The notes beneath the pieces were generated by a model. That model did not search any database. It saw only the letters and a program-made list of their open reading frames with translations, and was not told the DNA's origin. Shown here piece after piece: positions 18,084 through 29,500 of a stretch of DNA of 64,000 nt. Source of the stretch: Glandiceps talaboti (taxonomy: Eukaryota > Hemichordata > Enteropneusta > Spengelidae); contig NC_135555.1 of the NCBI RefSeq assembly GCF_964340395.1, positions 922,001-986,000 of the forward strand, in the 5' to 3' direction. How positions within the stretch are numbered: the first letter of the stretch is position 1; every line of letters begins with the position of its first letter. A program made the position numbers and the translations under genes.

Positions 18084-21000
18084 TTAATTTCTTAAAGCTT
18101 GCAACCTGAAGAAATAGAAAGACACAAAAGATGGTTATTATTAATCCTGAATCTGAAATCTCATTGACATATCAAACCATATTATATAGTACTCATAGAT
18201 GTTTGTATAACATACTAACAAACAACTCTCCAATCTGAAATCTCATTGACATATCAAACCTTATCATACAGTACTCATAGATGTTTGTATAACATACTAA
18301 CAAACAACTCTCCAATCTGACACCATATCACTTTGTACAAAATATTAGAATATATTAGAGGTATCTTCAGTGTTTGCCTTTAATAATTAGGTGTAAGTCT
18401 CTGTCCATGACAATAGACATTCATAAATATTGCTTCATTGTTAACAGTATACAATTTTTGTGCTAGTTTTCAGTATTTTTCAACAAGTTTTGAGCTAAAT
18501 AGAGACACACACTGCAGAATGGTAAATCTAAGTTTAAACTAAATATTTCTTGATTTACAAGGGTTATAACACACAAGCAGTTCAAAGTTTTTTTTTACCA
18601 TTTAGCTTTCGAAAACTTTGGACTGCTTATGTGTTATAACCTACATAAATCATTTGATCTACCAAAGTAAATGTTTGTTGTACATGTTACATACCTTCTT
18701 GATAACTGATCTTCTGCTTGCTGTGATCTAGCTGAAGCTGATAATCCACCTGTTGGTACTTGTACATCAGCTAATTGATCCATCACTTCTAAACCGGCTT
18801 CCTCTGCTACTTGTTTAATTAAATCATCAACTTGATCAGTTGGTGTCGTCAAAGTGGTAGCTGTTCCCATGGAGTCTTCTAAGACCTGTGTAATGGGTGA
18901 AGATAGACACATTTCACTATTGTGAAGTTGCTAACAAATACATAGAACTGAGATTACTGATATATACAGGAATGGTAATAATAATAATAATAAGGTTTTA
19001 TTGCTTTACTAGGCCACTGACCCATATGCAAAAAGAGTACATAATATGAAACAAAAATAACATGCACTTATTGCACAGGTACAGAAATTCTAAATACAGG
19101 AATGGTGGGTATTGGACATGGGGCAAACAAACACAGTAACCTCTAATTCATTCTGATAGAATCAAATGAATACAATGATTTGTCAGACTTGTCCATATAC
19201 TTTACAATGATAATACATCACCATATGGACAAAGTAACACATTTTCATATCAGTACATAAACGTTTTATGTACAGACTACAGCAATACAACATGATACAA
19301 CAAATGTAACATCAGAGTATTCCAAATCACATTTTGTCCTCAAATAGTTTTAAACTTTGCATTTGTTATATTGATCAATAAATTAGAAGTAACACATACA
19401 ATGTACTTGGGACAGAATTGGACATATTAACATTATAGTGAGGTTAGTTTTAGACTGTAAAAACAAGGCATCCTTATCATCCCTCCCCTTACAACTGTAG
19501 GATAGCGAAGTGGAATCAAAGCAATAGAATCCTGCCTACTGTTGCCAATAGACATCAGTTGTACATGTATATAAATTGTTGTGTAATCTCACATTTATAG
19601 GAGTCAAATATAAACATTCACACCTTGCTAAGAGTTATCTTATGATTTTGATCAGGTATACCATGTGCATTATGGACAAACATACATGATGTAACTATCA
19701 ATAAACTGAAATGGAGTGATATGATTGGATGCAACGACATTTTGTTGGAAAACAGCAATAACATAGACCCCTTCAGTTGTTTGTAGAAAGGGATGAGAGA
19801 GCGCCCTCAATGGCTGGGATATGAGAGCACCCTCAATGGCTGATCTTTTAGTCTCCAAAGTCCTCTGACAATTAGTGTTTCCTATAACAGGGTGAATTAA
19901 ATGTCATGACAACTACTTACACTAGTGTGTACATCTAAATCTTCAAATTGTTTCTCAAACTTTTCCATGACAGCTGAAACCTAAAACAGAAAGTAAAACA
20001 ACATTACTAGTTGATACAATGGCAGCTAAGCATACAGTATCAGAGTGTAAGATAGTAAAACACTGTTAGTTGACATGGTGGCAGCTACAATATAAGAGAA
20101 CAGTATCAGAGCACAAGATAATCAGACAAGAATGACCATGGGCCCAGCTCATTATGTGATAATATGACAGAACCCCATGATGTGCAAGTGCAAATGCAAA
20201 TGTGGCATACTTGGTGTATTTGCTTGTATATTGCCAAATGCTTGTGGTGTTCTCTGTGGTCAAATTTTCACAAGCATAGCAAGAAATACAGTGCAAGGAT
20301 GAGTGTAAATATCTCTGAGTAGCCATACTGGCACTAAAGTTGGATGGGTTTCTGTTATTATCAGATATGTTCATGCAAAACGACAATTTGCAAATTTGCA
20401 TAAAATCATACCGGTACTGTGCAATTACGCAATTTCTTGTGCAAGGAACAATCATGTCCTTATTTGCATGCAGGTATGCAATAACATTTTTGGTATTGCA
20501 CTGCTAATACGTTCTTTATTCAGAGTACTGTGACCAATCACTTTATATCAGTCCCTGAGATATATGTTTACATAAATTTCATTTGGTTATCAGTAGACAT
20601 TGTCACACAACACTGTGTATCGTGGAATCATTTTCTCGTCACACTTGCATATTATATTTGAAAACTCTTCTTGTTGAAGTACACTAACTGTACAAGTATT
20701 ACTTACTTTTTGGAGATCCATTGAAGCCATAGCTTTATCCAGACCTTTCACAACTTGACCCATACTCTTGGTTACCTTAAAGTCAATAAGTATATACATA
20801 TAACTTTTCAATTATGCTATAGTGACCCACAATATACACTGTCTGTGGTCTTTTATACATCATATTTCAGATGGTCCTGGATTCTGGCATTGACAGGATA
20901 ATTTTGCATATCATAGGCAAGAGAGCATATGAACAAAAATAAAACAAGTTGAGGACAGAGTCAGGAGTGTTTTAGTAAGTGTCCTACATCAGCATGTAGA

Positions 21001-23591
21001 GAATGTTGTATTTACAGCTTATAAGTTCTAACTGAGGTAAAAGTTAGTAAGCATTTTTCAACCCCTTGTAAATATAGACTGTAAGATGCATCATGTTGGT
21101 CCACCCTCACCGGCCTCTGAGGGCGCCCTGTCATGGTATACCTTACAGACCATAAATAGGGCATCTGTCAATTTGTAATTCTTGCTTCACAACCAATACA
21201 CAGACAGAACTCTTACCTGTTTCATAGTTAAAGCAGTCTGTACTTTAGAAGACACTGCATCAACTCGAGATGCTAGCCTTAAATAATTTAAACCTTCATT
21301 CTTTTTCCTGATTGCATTTTCAGCATATATTCTAGCTCCTTCTACATTCTTCTGTTGCAATGCCTACAAAAAATCAAAAGGAATTATATACAAAAACTAT
21401 GGTTAAAAATTGCTATCATGAGAATTATACAAAATTCTTAGTACATGAGGACATGAAATACTCATAATTTGTTATATACAGGTATGACTTTGCAATGGAA
21501 GACTAAGCAAACTAGCCATATACTTGAGAGGTACTAGTAACTGGTGTTTCATAATTTGCAATGGAAAGATGTCAAACCAGCTATACACTCAAGAGGTAGC
21601 AGTACCTGGTGTTTCATAGTTTGCAATGGGGGACTAATCAAACCAGCTATATACTTGAGAGGTAGTAACTGGTGCTTTGTACTTTGCTGTATATTTGCTA
21701 TACATTGCAACCATAAGCAGAATCCAACAGAACAAATCTCTATTCAAGTTTCGATAATAACATTAATAGACTGACCTTTTTGACTTTACTTTGCTGAACC
21801 TTCTGTTCCTTTTCTGATTTCTTGGACAACCTTTCAAGTTGCTTACTAGTAAACTGATAAAAAGAGAAAAATCATTGTCAATGACTACTTCTCACTGTTC
21901 CTTCTTCATCTCCTTGCCAGAATGATAGTGAAGCCTAAGCAGCTCCTACAACTTTATAGAAACACAGTGATGCAAAAGAGTATACTAAATATAAATGCAG
22001 TATTTTTATCAAGGGTTGTAAATAAGTAAAATCTACCTGAGTTCTCAAGGTATTTTACTGCAGTTCCCCACTACAATTATGGCACAGTGTATGGAAGTCT
22101 CTATGTTTTACCTGCCTCCCTCCCCCCACCCCAGGACAGGCATTCCTAGATCCTAGTAAAAACACTGGAATACAATCTGAAACCACCTCAGACTTGTAGA
22201 CTTCTGTACCAACACATCTAAGTTAACCAACATAATGATATCACTGATGCACACAAATTTGTTATCCTTTAATTGGTGACTAACAAGAAAATAAATTTGT
22301 TATACTTTTGACCAACAACAAAAAAACCATGTCTTTTATTGCACACGACAACTAAATACCAAATACATATGTACAACTGTTACCAAAATGAAGACTGGTG
22401 TCCTGGTTGATACTAAAGTCATCCACAAACTCAAAGCAAATCTTATATCAGAATACTTGTAATAAATATCTACAAAGACTTACCTTCAATTGAAATAATG
22501 TATCTTCAGATATAAAGACCATCACAAACCAAAGGAATATACAAGAAAAAGTATATATTGTAATCAGTGTATTAATGTGCTAAAGTGTATGAATGTGGCA
22601 TATGTTGGTGACAGCCTTGTGTCCCAACTGGGACCGGGAGGACCCATAAATAGTGTAAATGTGCAACTTAACTGTGCTGAAAGTATGTGAATAGTCATTG
22701 GGGTCGTTCTAAATCACTGAATCATATTGACAATACTTGTCTGACTGTAATCAGTTTTATGGCCCTGGTACAATATGAGTGGTAATATATATATATATTT
22801 TTTTTACAAGAAAAGCTTTGCTAAAATATCCAATGTGCGTCAAGTTTTGGCTTGCACAAGATAAGTGGAATACTTCTCCATTTTTCTTTAGTCAGCAATA
22901 AAATATTTGTACTGTAACCAATGCTATAGTACTCTGTAAGTCATCTTTGACTAGTTCTAAACTTGAGAAATGGCACTACGACTATGTATCTTAGTCAAAG
23001 CTAACATGCCATGAAATGTGTACAGGGTTTACAGGTATAAATTTTAAGCTTTATTTTGACTTGACTTGTCACTGAGAGTGTACACTTTGCAACTATATTA
23101 TGACATCACTAAATTAACGTGACGACATATAAATATACATATTGCCTCATTACCAATACAATGGTATGAATTTTCAAATCTACATTTACGATGAAAAAAA
23201 TATCTGTGCTGTGACAGAGAAATGAAAAGAGTACACTAGATATTGCCATGTTTTTTTAATATTTTCACTATGATTATGAAAGATAACAGTGGGGTTTATT
23301 TGCAGGCAGCCACATCCACAGTCCATCTATCAATAAATCTGATTTGTAATTTTGCTTAGAATTGTATAAGAACAATAGAACAATGTTACCCCAAATATCA
23401 TTAGCTATTGTAGTACGTTTACGTTTATATTTATATGTACCTTTACATGTAACTATGTTAACCCCTTGCCTACAGACAACACTGTACTGTGGTACAGACA
23501 GACTACAGTCGGTTTGCAACGCCAAAGACATGCTCGCAATACAATATATTACATCGGAAAATAATATATACATACCTTCTATACCTGACAT
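18084..23591 (-). CDS. CHMP1: CHMP1, charged multivesicular body protein 1 (ESCRT-III)
   Basis: ESCRT-III subunit that recruits VPS4 and spastin-type MIT proteins for membrane scission at endosomes, midbodies and the nuclear envelope. Minus-strand exons: 23576-23591 (16 bp), 22484-22503 (20 bp), 21776-21853, 21217-21363, 20707-20775, 19921-19980, 18695-18885 and 18084-18105 (stop TAA). All phases agree, giving 200 aa against 196 in human CHMP1A. The basic N-terminal half includes [17 protein letters not shown] and [14 protein letters not shown]; the middle has [20 protein letters not shown]. The C-terminus EDQLSRRLQALRN is a textbook MIM1 helix (LxxRLxxL). Features such as [13 protein letters not shown] resemble CHMP1A more than the CHMP1B retrocopy. 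A 191-bp exon carries the acidic linker. Confidence 0.95.
18151..18318. repeat. 82-bp tandem duplication in the last CHMP1 intron
   Basis: Two copies, starting at 18151 and 18233, differ at only a few bases around a CATATTATA/CTTATCATA step. The pair lies between exons 8 and 7 of CHMP1. Confidence 0.9.
18562..18641. other. Near-perfect 30-bp-stem hairpin in CHMP1 intron 7
   Basis: Bases 18562-18591 pair with 18612-18641 at 28 of 30 positions, one of the two exceptions being a wobble on either strand; the loop is 20 nt. It could be a pre-miRNA-like stem in the CHMP1 intron, a tiny foldback MITE, or a structured intronic element. No clear target-site duplication flanks it, and I do not recognise a known miRNA seed. 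Confidence 0.55.
18972..19090 (-). mobile_element. Possible LINE 3' end with (TTA)n tail
   Basis: On the minus strand a unique stretch ends in GCAATAAAACCTTATTATTA, that is, a poly(A)-signal-like motif followed by a TTA repeat tail. This is the usual look of a 5'-truncated non-LTR element. It lies in a CHMP1 intron. Confidence 0.4.
20086..20460 (-). repeat. Dispersed repeat copy A (pairs with the copy near 25.1 kb)
   Basis: Read on the minus strand, the stretches CCACAGAGAACA and CATCATGGGGTTCTGTCA occur in the same order and similar spacing as CCACAGAGAACATGC and TATCATGGGGTTCTGTCA at 25150-25206 on the plus strand. The open frame of 129 codons across it has no family I know. Likely an old, unclassified interspersed element. 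Confidence 0.4.
21530..21680. repeat. ~63-bp tandem triplication in CHMP1 intron
   Basis: Three degenerate units share CTGGTGTTTCATA, TTTGCAATGG and AAACCAGCTATA steps. They sit between exons 4 and 3 of CHMP1, and the last unit is partial. Confidence 0.75.
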
Positions 23592-23800
23592 GTTGAGTCT
23601 CTTTGAAATCTTAGGAAATTTAGAGATGGTCAGATCTGGAACTTCTATAAGTTACTCACTTGCAATATCAAAATATCCTGTCACAGAAACTATGATCGCC
23701 GTTCCGATTCGTATTTACTTCCTTACAATTTGAAATAATGTACGCATGCGTCATTAAGGTCACGCGAGACTTCGTAATCCGAAGTGCCAAGGTGACTCTG
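23592..23800 (-). promoter_or_regulatory. Probable CHMP1 5' UTR and promoter
   Basis: Upstream of the CHMP1 ATG at 23591 lies the palindrome ACGCATGCGT at 23742-23751, close to an NRF-1-type site, with GCGTCATT overlapping it (CRE/AP-1-like). GC content and CpG rise here compared with the surrounding introns. The true start site is not defined. Confidence 0.35.
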
Positions 23801-23954
23801 AATCATAACAGGTAAGATGCGTGCGTAAGATGCGTAATTATTTTCTTTCTGATGGAAAAATCAATGTGACAGTCTTCAGCGCAAGATTTTCGAGTTGATT
23901 TATCCAACTTGCAGGTACATTGTATGCACAATGCCTTTTCAGTTGTAAGTAGAA

Positions 23955-24167
23955 CTAACAAGTCCTGGGATCGAAGGAGACAAAGTAATCACCAGCTTGA
24001 GGAGCCAGTCTGTATAAAACATGCAAATTTCCATTATTAAGCATACTAGATTTCGTGAAAGTGTTGTTGATGTTTAACGTTTTTACTTCAAGTGTACGAT
24101 TGCCACTGATCCCTGAATATCCATCTTCTTTGGGGCAAAAAAAATGTTCCAATTTTAATTGCTGCAT
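23955..24167 (-). other. Unrecognised 70-codon open frame
   Basis: Minus-strand ATG at 24167 to TAG at 23955-23957. The predicted peptide has mixed composition (for example GNLHVLYRLAPQAGDYF and CPKEDGYSGISGN), more protein-like than its neighbours. I know no match. It may be an orphan exon or remnant of a duplicated gene, or part of the LINE-like tract beside it read backwards. Confidence 0.2.
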
Positions 24168-24179
24168 TGTTGTCAGATT

Positions 24180-24352
24180 TTGTCATTTTTAATAGTAAAT
24201 TTTGGAGAAGATTCTTTATTGAATGTTTGTAAATGTGTACTGTAAATTAGTCTTTTTGTGTCTGTTTTTTATGTTGTTCGTGCAATTTATTTTGTTTATG
24301 AGCTTGCTCTCGAAATAAAACTATTATTATAATATTATTATTATCAACTACA
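24180..24352 (+). mobile_element. Possible non-LTR retrotransposon 3' tail
   Basis: A T-rich unique stretch ends in GAGCTTGCTCTCGAAATAAA and then ACTATTATTATAATATTATT. This poly(A)-signal plus ATT-repeat ending is characteristic of truncated LINEs in marine invertebrates. No coding remnant can be named. Confidence 0.4.
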
Positions 24353-24372
24353 GAGGGCGCACCCTGGTGGTG
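24350..24372 (-). promoter_or_regulatory. CTCF-like motif between CHMP1 and RBM39
   Basis: On the minus strand the bases read CACCACCAGGGTGCGCCCTC, a good match to the CTCF core. It lies in the gap between the CHMP1 promoter and the RBM39 3' end, where an insulator would make sense. Evidence is a motif match only. Confidence 0.3.
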
Positions 24373-24899
24373 AATCACAGCCATGAGATATGGCCAAAAC
24401 TGTGGTTCACCTTTCACATGTACGGCGACGTTTTTGTTCCAAAAGATATCTTAATTATAATTATTCTGTGAATGTTCTGATAATATTTTGTTTGACTTCG
24501 TAGAGAAGAAGTTATGCTTGGAATTCTTCAACAAATCAAATGTTCAAGAAAGAGGTCCTTTATTTACATTCTGAGCTGTGATATTCATTTTATCACTGCA
24601 TGGGTAAATAACCGTTCATGTTAGTCAATGCTCAAATGTATGTTTCTTGGAAACATTTTGTTTGTTTTCAGTTCAAAGTATTCTATGAAAAAGCTTGTCA
24701 CCAATAACAAGGAAAGTATTGGTATCCCAGGGTGCCATGCTTCAAAGGTGTTTTCCCATCCTTGTTTATCTTTCAAAATTCCTATGTTAAAGACATGTAT
24801 ATTATGGAGACCACATTATGGAAATCATCCATGCAAATTTATGTGATATTGATACGTACATGTATATTATCAAATTGTCATCCTTGCCATGTAGCCTGG

Positions 24900-25215
24900 G
24901 AGAACATGTGTAGTATTATTACACATTTACCAGAGATTACTTGCACCAGTGCACATGCATACTAATAGTTATTTACACTACATGCAAATGAGGGCATGAT
25001 CATTTGAAAGCATGGAACCACAGCAATGAAATTTTTATGGAAATTTGCTATCATGCCACACAGATTCCAGTGTGGGTACTGGGCGATATTTGCACTGGTA
25101 CTTGCAGTGTTTTCTGCTGCACTCATGTGCTACACTCATTACAGTATAGCCACAGAGAACATGCATACATATGTTCTTGGACTAGTATATCATGGGGTTC
25201 TGTCAGATCTTGATA
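24900..25215 (+). repeat. Dispersed repeat copy B
   Basis: Related to the minus-strand copy at 20086-20460: shared CCACAGAGAACA and ATCATGGGGTTCTGTCA blocks in the same order. An overlapping open frame (ATG near 25026, 112 codons) contains a hydrophobic run, WAIFALVLAVFSAALM, but has no recognisable family; a real gene cannot be supported. Confidence 0.4.
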
Positions 25216-26534
25216 CAAACACAACCAAAATGGTAAATGAACACACTAAGCACCACAGTTTAAACTTTGTCCTTTATTCTTGTTGCAGCACCTTCAAAGT
25301 GAAACTACTCCAAATTAAAAACATTTCAAAACGTCTACTGAATAAACAAAAGTATACTAAATAGAAGATCTACAACAATTACTCAACAGAATCTTGATTT
25401 TCTAAATGAATTTACCCTAGACACTACTTCAGTTACTGTTACAAATATATGTTGTTTATTTACAAACCAATGCTCTTTTCCTACAGAAGATGTACATGTA
25501 TAAGAAGAGCAATTCTTGACTAAATAGTTGCATTTATACTACAACAACCAGCTGAAAACTGATCTTTCAAAACCTTCACTTCATCTTACACTTGATCAAA
25601 CATACAAACACATTTTCTTTTTCATCAAAAGCACACATCTTTGGAGGTTAAAAAGTATAAAATTCATGACTGGAACTTGGCAAAGTAAGTCTGCCTCACA
25701 GTACAACTATGATATGCAACAAATTATACTTATCACGATATAGTTTAAGATTTTTGGTACAAGTGGCCTTAACTGAACAAAAAGATTTTCCTTCCAAAAG
25801 CTTTGTGCTCAAACATGTGCAACTGTAACATTTTATTTTTGAAGTCTGGAACTGGGATAGCAACGCTTTTAATGAAAAAATTCATTTTCTGTCCTTTTTT
25901 TTTTTAAATTTAACATTTGCTATATTTGTAAGTACATAAAGAACTGTGCAGTGACAGTGTTGTATGGACTGAAAATATACCTCACTGCTGTTTTATCTAG
26001 GATGTACACAAACTGCAGAAACCGTGTTTATGGAAAACAAAAGCCTGCTATTTTGTTGTGAGGCATCGACCCATTGTGTTTTTGTTAAGAGTGGCACATG
26101 GGTAGCATTGACTCCAGATTCCTACATCTCTTCATTCCTTTCCAAATGTATAAATGTATCGGTAATAGAGCAAGATTTACCAGCTTTCCCTCTTTTTGTC
26201 ACCATGGATAGAAATCAGCGCATGGAATACACATATACAGCGAAAATGTATTTTGGCATTCTATAGTATATTTTCTGGTATTTTTTTTTTAATTGGCGCA
26301 TACAATACACAGATATGCAGCTAGAATATATCTTGGTTTTCCATAGCACATTTTCCACTTATTCCTTGGGATATGGTCAAAAGAATATCCTCAAGACAAA
26401 GATAAGTCTTCCACCCTCTCTTTCACTACTTGTATGCAATGTAGTCATTGCAATATTTCAATATGAAAATATACATCATTAGGTACTTCTTGGTATAAAT
26501 ATTCATCAAAATGTCTCTATTTCCAAGGTAGGAT
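25216..26534 (-). other. RBM39 3' UTR and downstream gap
   Basis: This follows the RBM39 stop codon at 26535. AATAAA-type signals on the minus strand occur near 25832, 25455 and 25270, so the 3' UTR may be 0.7-1.3 kb. No other exon is recognisable; short frames look like chance. Confidence 0.5.
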
Positions 26535-29500
26535 TCATCCCTGCTGAGATGATGGCAGTAACTGTTGTGTCATTGTTATCGCCTGAGGAAACAAGGCATG
26601 GTAGTTGGCAAGTGGTACATATGTAGCTGTAATCATTTTACCTGTGGGAAGAAGACAAAGAGTTTGTCAGAATTACTTCATGATCCAAATAAAATTAAGA
26701 TGTTTAGTTAACATTGAACAAGGCCAAACTCACAGAATTAAACAATCCTAACAGTAGGTGTTATATAGAACAGAACAATGAAGAGAGTTGTTTTGCCACT
26801 TAGCAATATCAGTTACCCTGTTTTGGTTAACATGCACCTATTACCCCAAAAGCCCTGTAATATTCTGGTGGTATATTATAACTGTACAGTGAAAAAAGCC
26901 CTGTAATATTCTGATGGTATATTATAACTGTACAGTGAAAAAAGCCCTGTAATATTCTGATGGTATATTATAACTGTACAGTGAAAGCATAGTATAAAAC
27001 ATAATAGCTGGCTATACATACCTGCAAACCACCTTCCATGAAGTGCATTTACGGCCAGTTGTGCTGATTGAACATTTGCCCCTTTTACATACACCATCCC
27101 TTGTGGATTGCTTTTATCAACAAATATATGAACACAACCACCATTCTTTGAGCATTCCTCTATGACGTCATCTCGGATTTCTTGGTCCCAGGTGGGTGAG
27201 GTTTCACTGCATGACAAAAATACAGGAAGTATTACTATATCTATTATAATGTAGTCGGGTTAAAAAATAAGCGATTTACAAAACACAAAAAAATTACTTA
27301 ATTTATACATCCCTTGGTTTGACAAAAAGTGGCATACATTGCAATACCATAGGAAACAATCACCCAGAGATAAACAACTCCAAATAATGTGTAATTCTAT
27401 TAGACATTTTAAGTAGTACAAGACCCTTTTTAATTTGCAGTTTTTTTTACTTTCAAATTTCTGACCTTAATTATTTTCTAAATCTGCTCATTTTATAAAT
27501 AAATGTCAATTTTTCCCAAACTCACTTGGTAGGGTCAAACATGTTGGACAAGACAAAACAAGGAGTCGCAATGGCTGGCATGGCAACAGTATTTGGAGCA
27601 GATGGATGGTGGAGAGCTGCAGCCTGTTGGTGGGCTTGTTGTTGTGCTGCTGCAAGTGATGCTTGTAAGTTGACTGGTTGTTGTGGTCCTTGTACTACTG
27701 GCAATCCAACTCCAGGCAGACCTGCTAAAGGATTGAGTGCTGCTGCAGCTGCTGCTGGCATTTGGAAACCAGTACCTGAATAAGCAAATTAGGACAACAA
27801 TAATTTTAGTACATCAATCAATTTGACTTATGTTTTAATCCTCAAATCATTTTTTTATCCAACTTGAGAAAGTACATTGTCTTCAGTACCATAAACAGAT
27901 TAAGTAGTGCCCCATGTGGCAAGCCTTTCCACAAAATACAAACCAGTAATAACTTCCTTATATTAGGATTAGGATTCACTTTCCAATACATATTGCGACA
28001 TTTTTATTCAGCTCCTAAACTTTATATAGAGTGATTAAATCATGAACAGTATAAAAGCCATATACATCACAACAATTTACACGTTGTTGTCATGTTACTA
28101 CAAATACAGTAAATACTGCATGCACATACCTTCAGCTAACTTGGCCATAAGTTGTAATCTTCCTGTTGTACCCAAATCAATTCCTGACCTCTCCAATTCA
28201 TCACTGTCCAGGAAAGATGCATCTGTGACTGCATCTGATCTTTCAGTGACATGACCAACTTTCATAGGTCTTCCTGCTAGTTCAAATCCATTCAACTGTT
28301 CAAGAGCCTTCTTAGCATCCTCAGCATCATGGAACTGTAACAAGAAAATCAATATCAATATCATACTTTGAAGTGGTGGATTTCAGAGGAGCACCCTTGG
28401 TTGTATTACATATAAAGTGTGAGTTCCTAGTTCTCCCTAGCCATTTACAAAGCAGTGGGAGCTCTCTACACATCACTCGACGAGAACACAATATCGAACA
28501 TAATACTGTGTCATTGTAAAGGAACCGAACCATATTGTAACTTGCTGAGGAGAAAAGTGATTTGTGAGGACAGATGGAGGGTGTACATAAATCTGTTACA
28601 CCATGATAGTTTCAAGAAAACACAAATCATATACAAACATGAAACACAATGATTTACCACAAATTATACTTAGAAATTGTCATTATATAGTTCATAAATG
28701 TCATGTACACACAAAAGGTATAAGCAATGAATACTTACCGTAATAAAACCATATCCTTTAGATCTTCCTGTTTCATTATCTTTCATTAACTGGATGTTAT
28801 CAATCTGAATGGAAAGGTACAAAAGAAAAAAAAGATTAGCAAATTTTTTTTTTACATCTGACTCTCAAAAGACTACTCAATGCTGCCTTTGATAATGGTT
28901 TAGAGTCATATATCATTCTATGATATTCAACACACTGATAGTGTAATCGTTTGCTATCAGGGTCTGGATCTAGCTGATTTTTACATTGTGAACGGTAACC
29001 GAGATGAGATTCTTTGTAAATGTCAACTTCACTATCATTATGTGCAAGTTTTGAGACTTACCTTGCCAAATGGTTCAAATATTCCTCGCAACATTTCTTC
29101 TGTGATGTTGAAGTGGAGAGAACCCACATATAACCTCATTGGACCGGCATTGCCCTTTTGAAGGTTTTGAGAATTCTGTGCTGCTCTGTTCTTTTCTGCC
29201 TGTGATGCCTGTACCATTATAGGTACACCAAGTACTTTTTGTCCACTTAATCCAAGAGCCTTAAAAATAAATCAAAATGGTACAGCTATAAAGTTTTTGA
29301 TGACATCGTTTGCAAATTTCACAAAACCCCTACATTTCAGATTCAAACCTTGTGGACAACACATACCCGATTTTCCCTTCCAGTATTTTCCTTTCCCAGA
29401 CAACAATCAGTGTATTTATTTGTAGCAAAATTGGGTATAGACTGTAGTAATATTCATAAATTAGTTTTGATCGAGATATCTTATATATCAACTTCATGAG

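Noticed and set aside
20066-20455. 129-codon minus-strand open frame
   Set aside because: Overlaps a dispersed repeat and has no recognisable domain.
25026-25364. 112-codon open frame with a hydrophobic segment
   Set aside because: Overlaps the second dispersed repeat copy; no family match, and the frame continues into random sequence.
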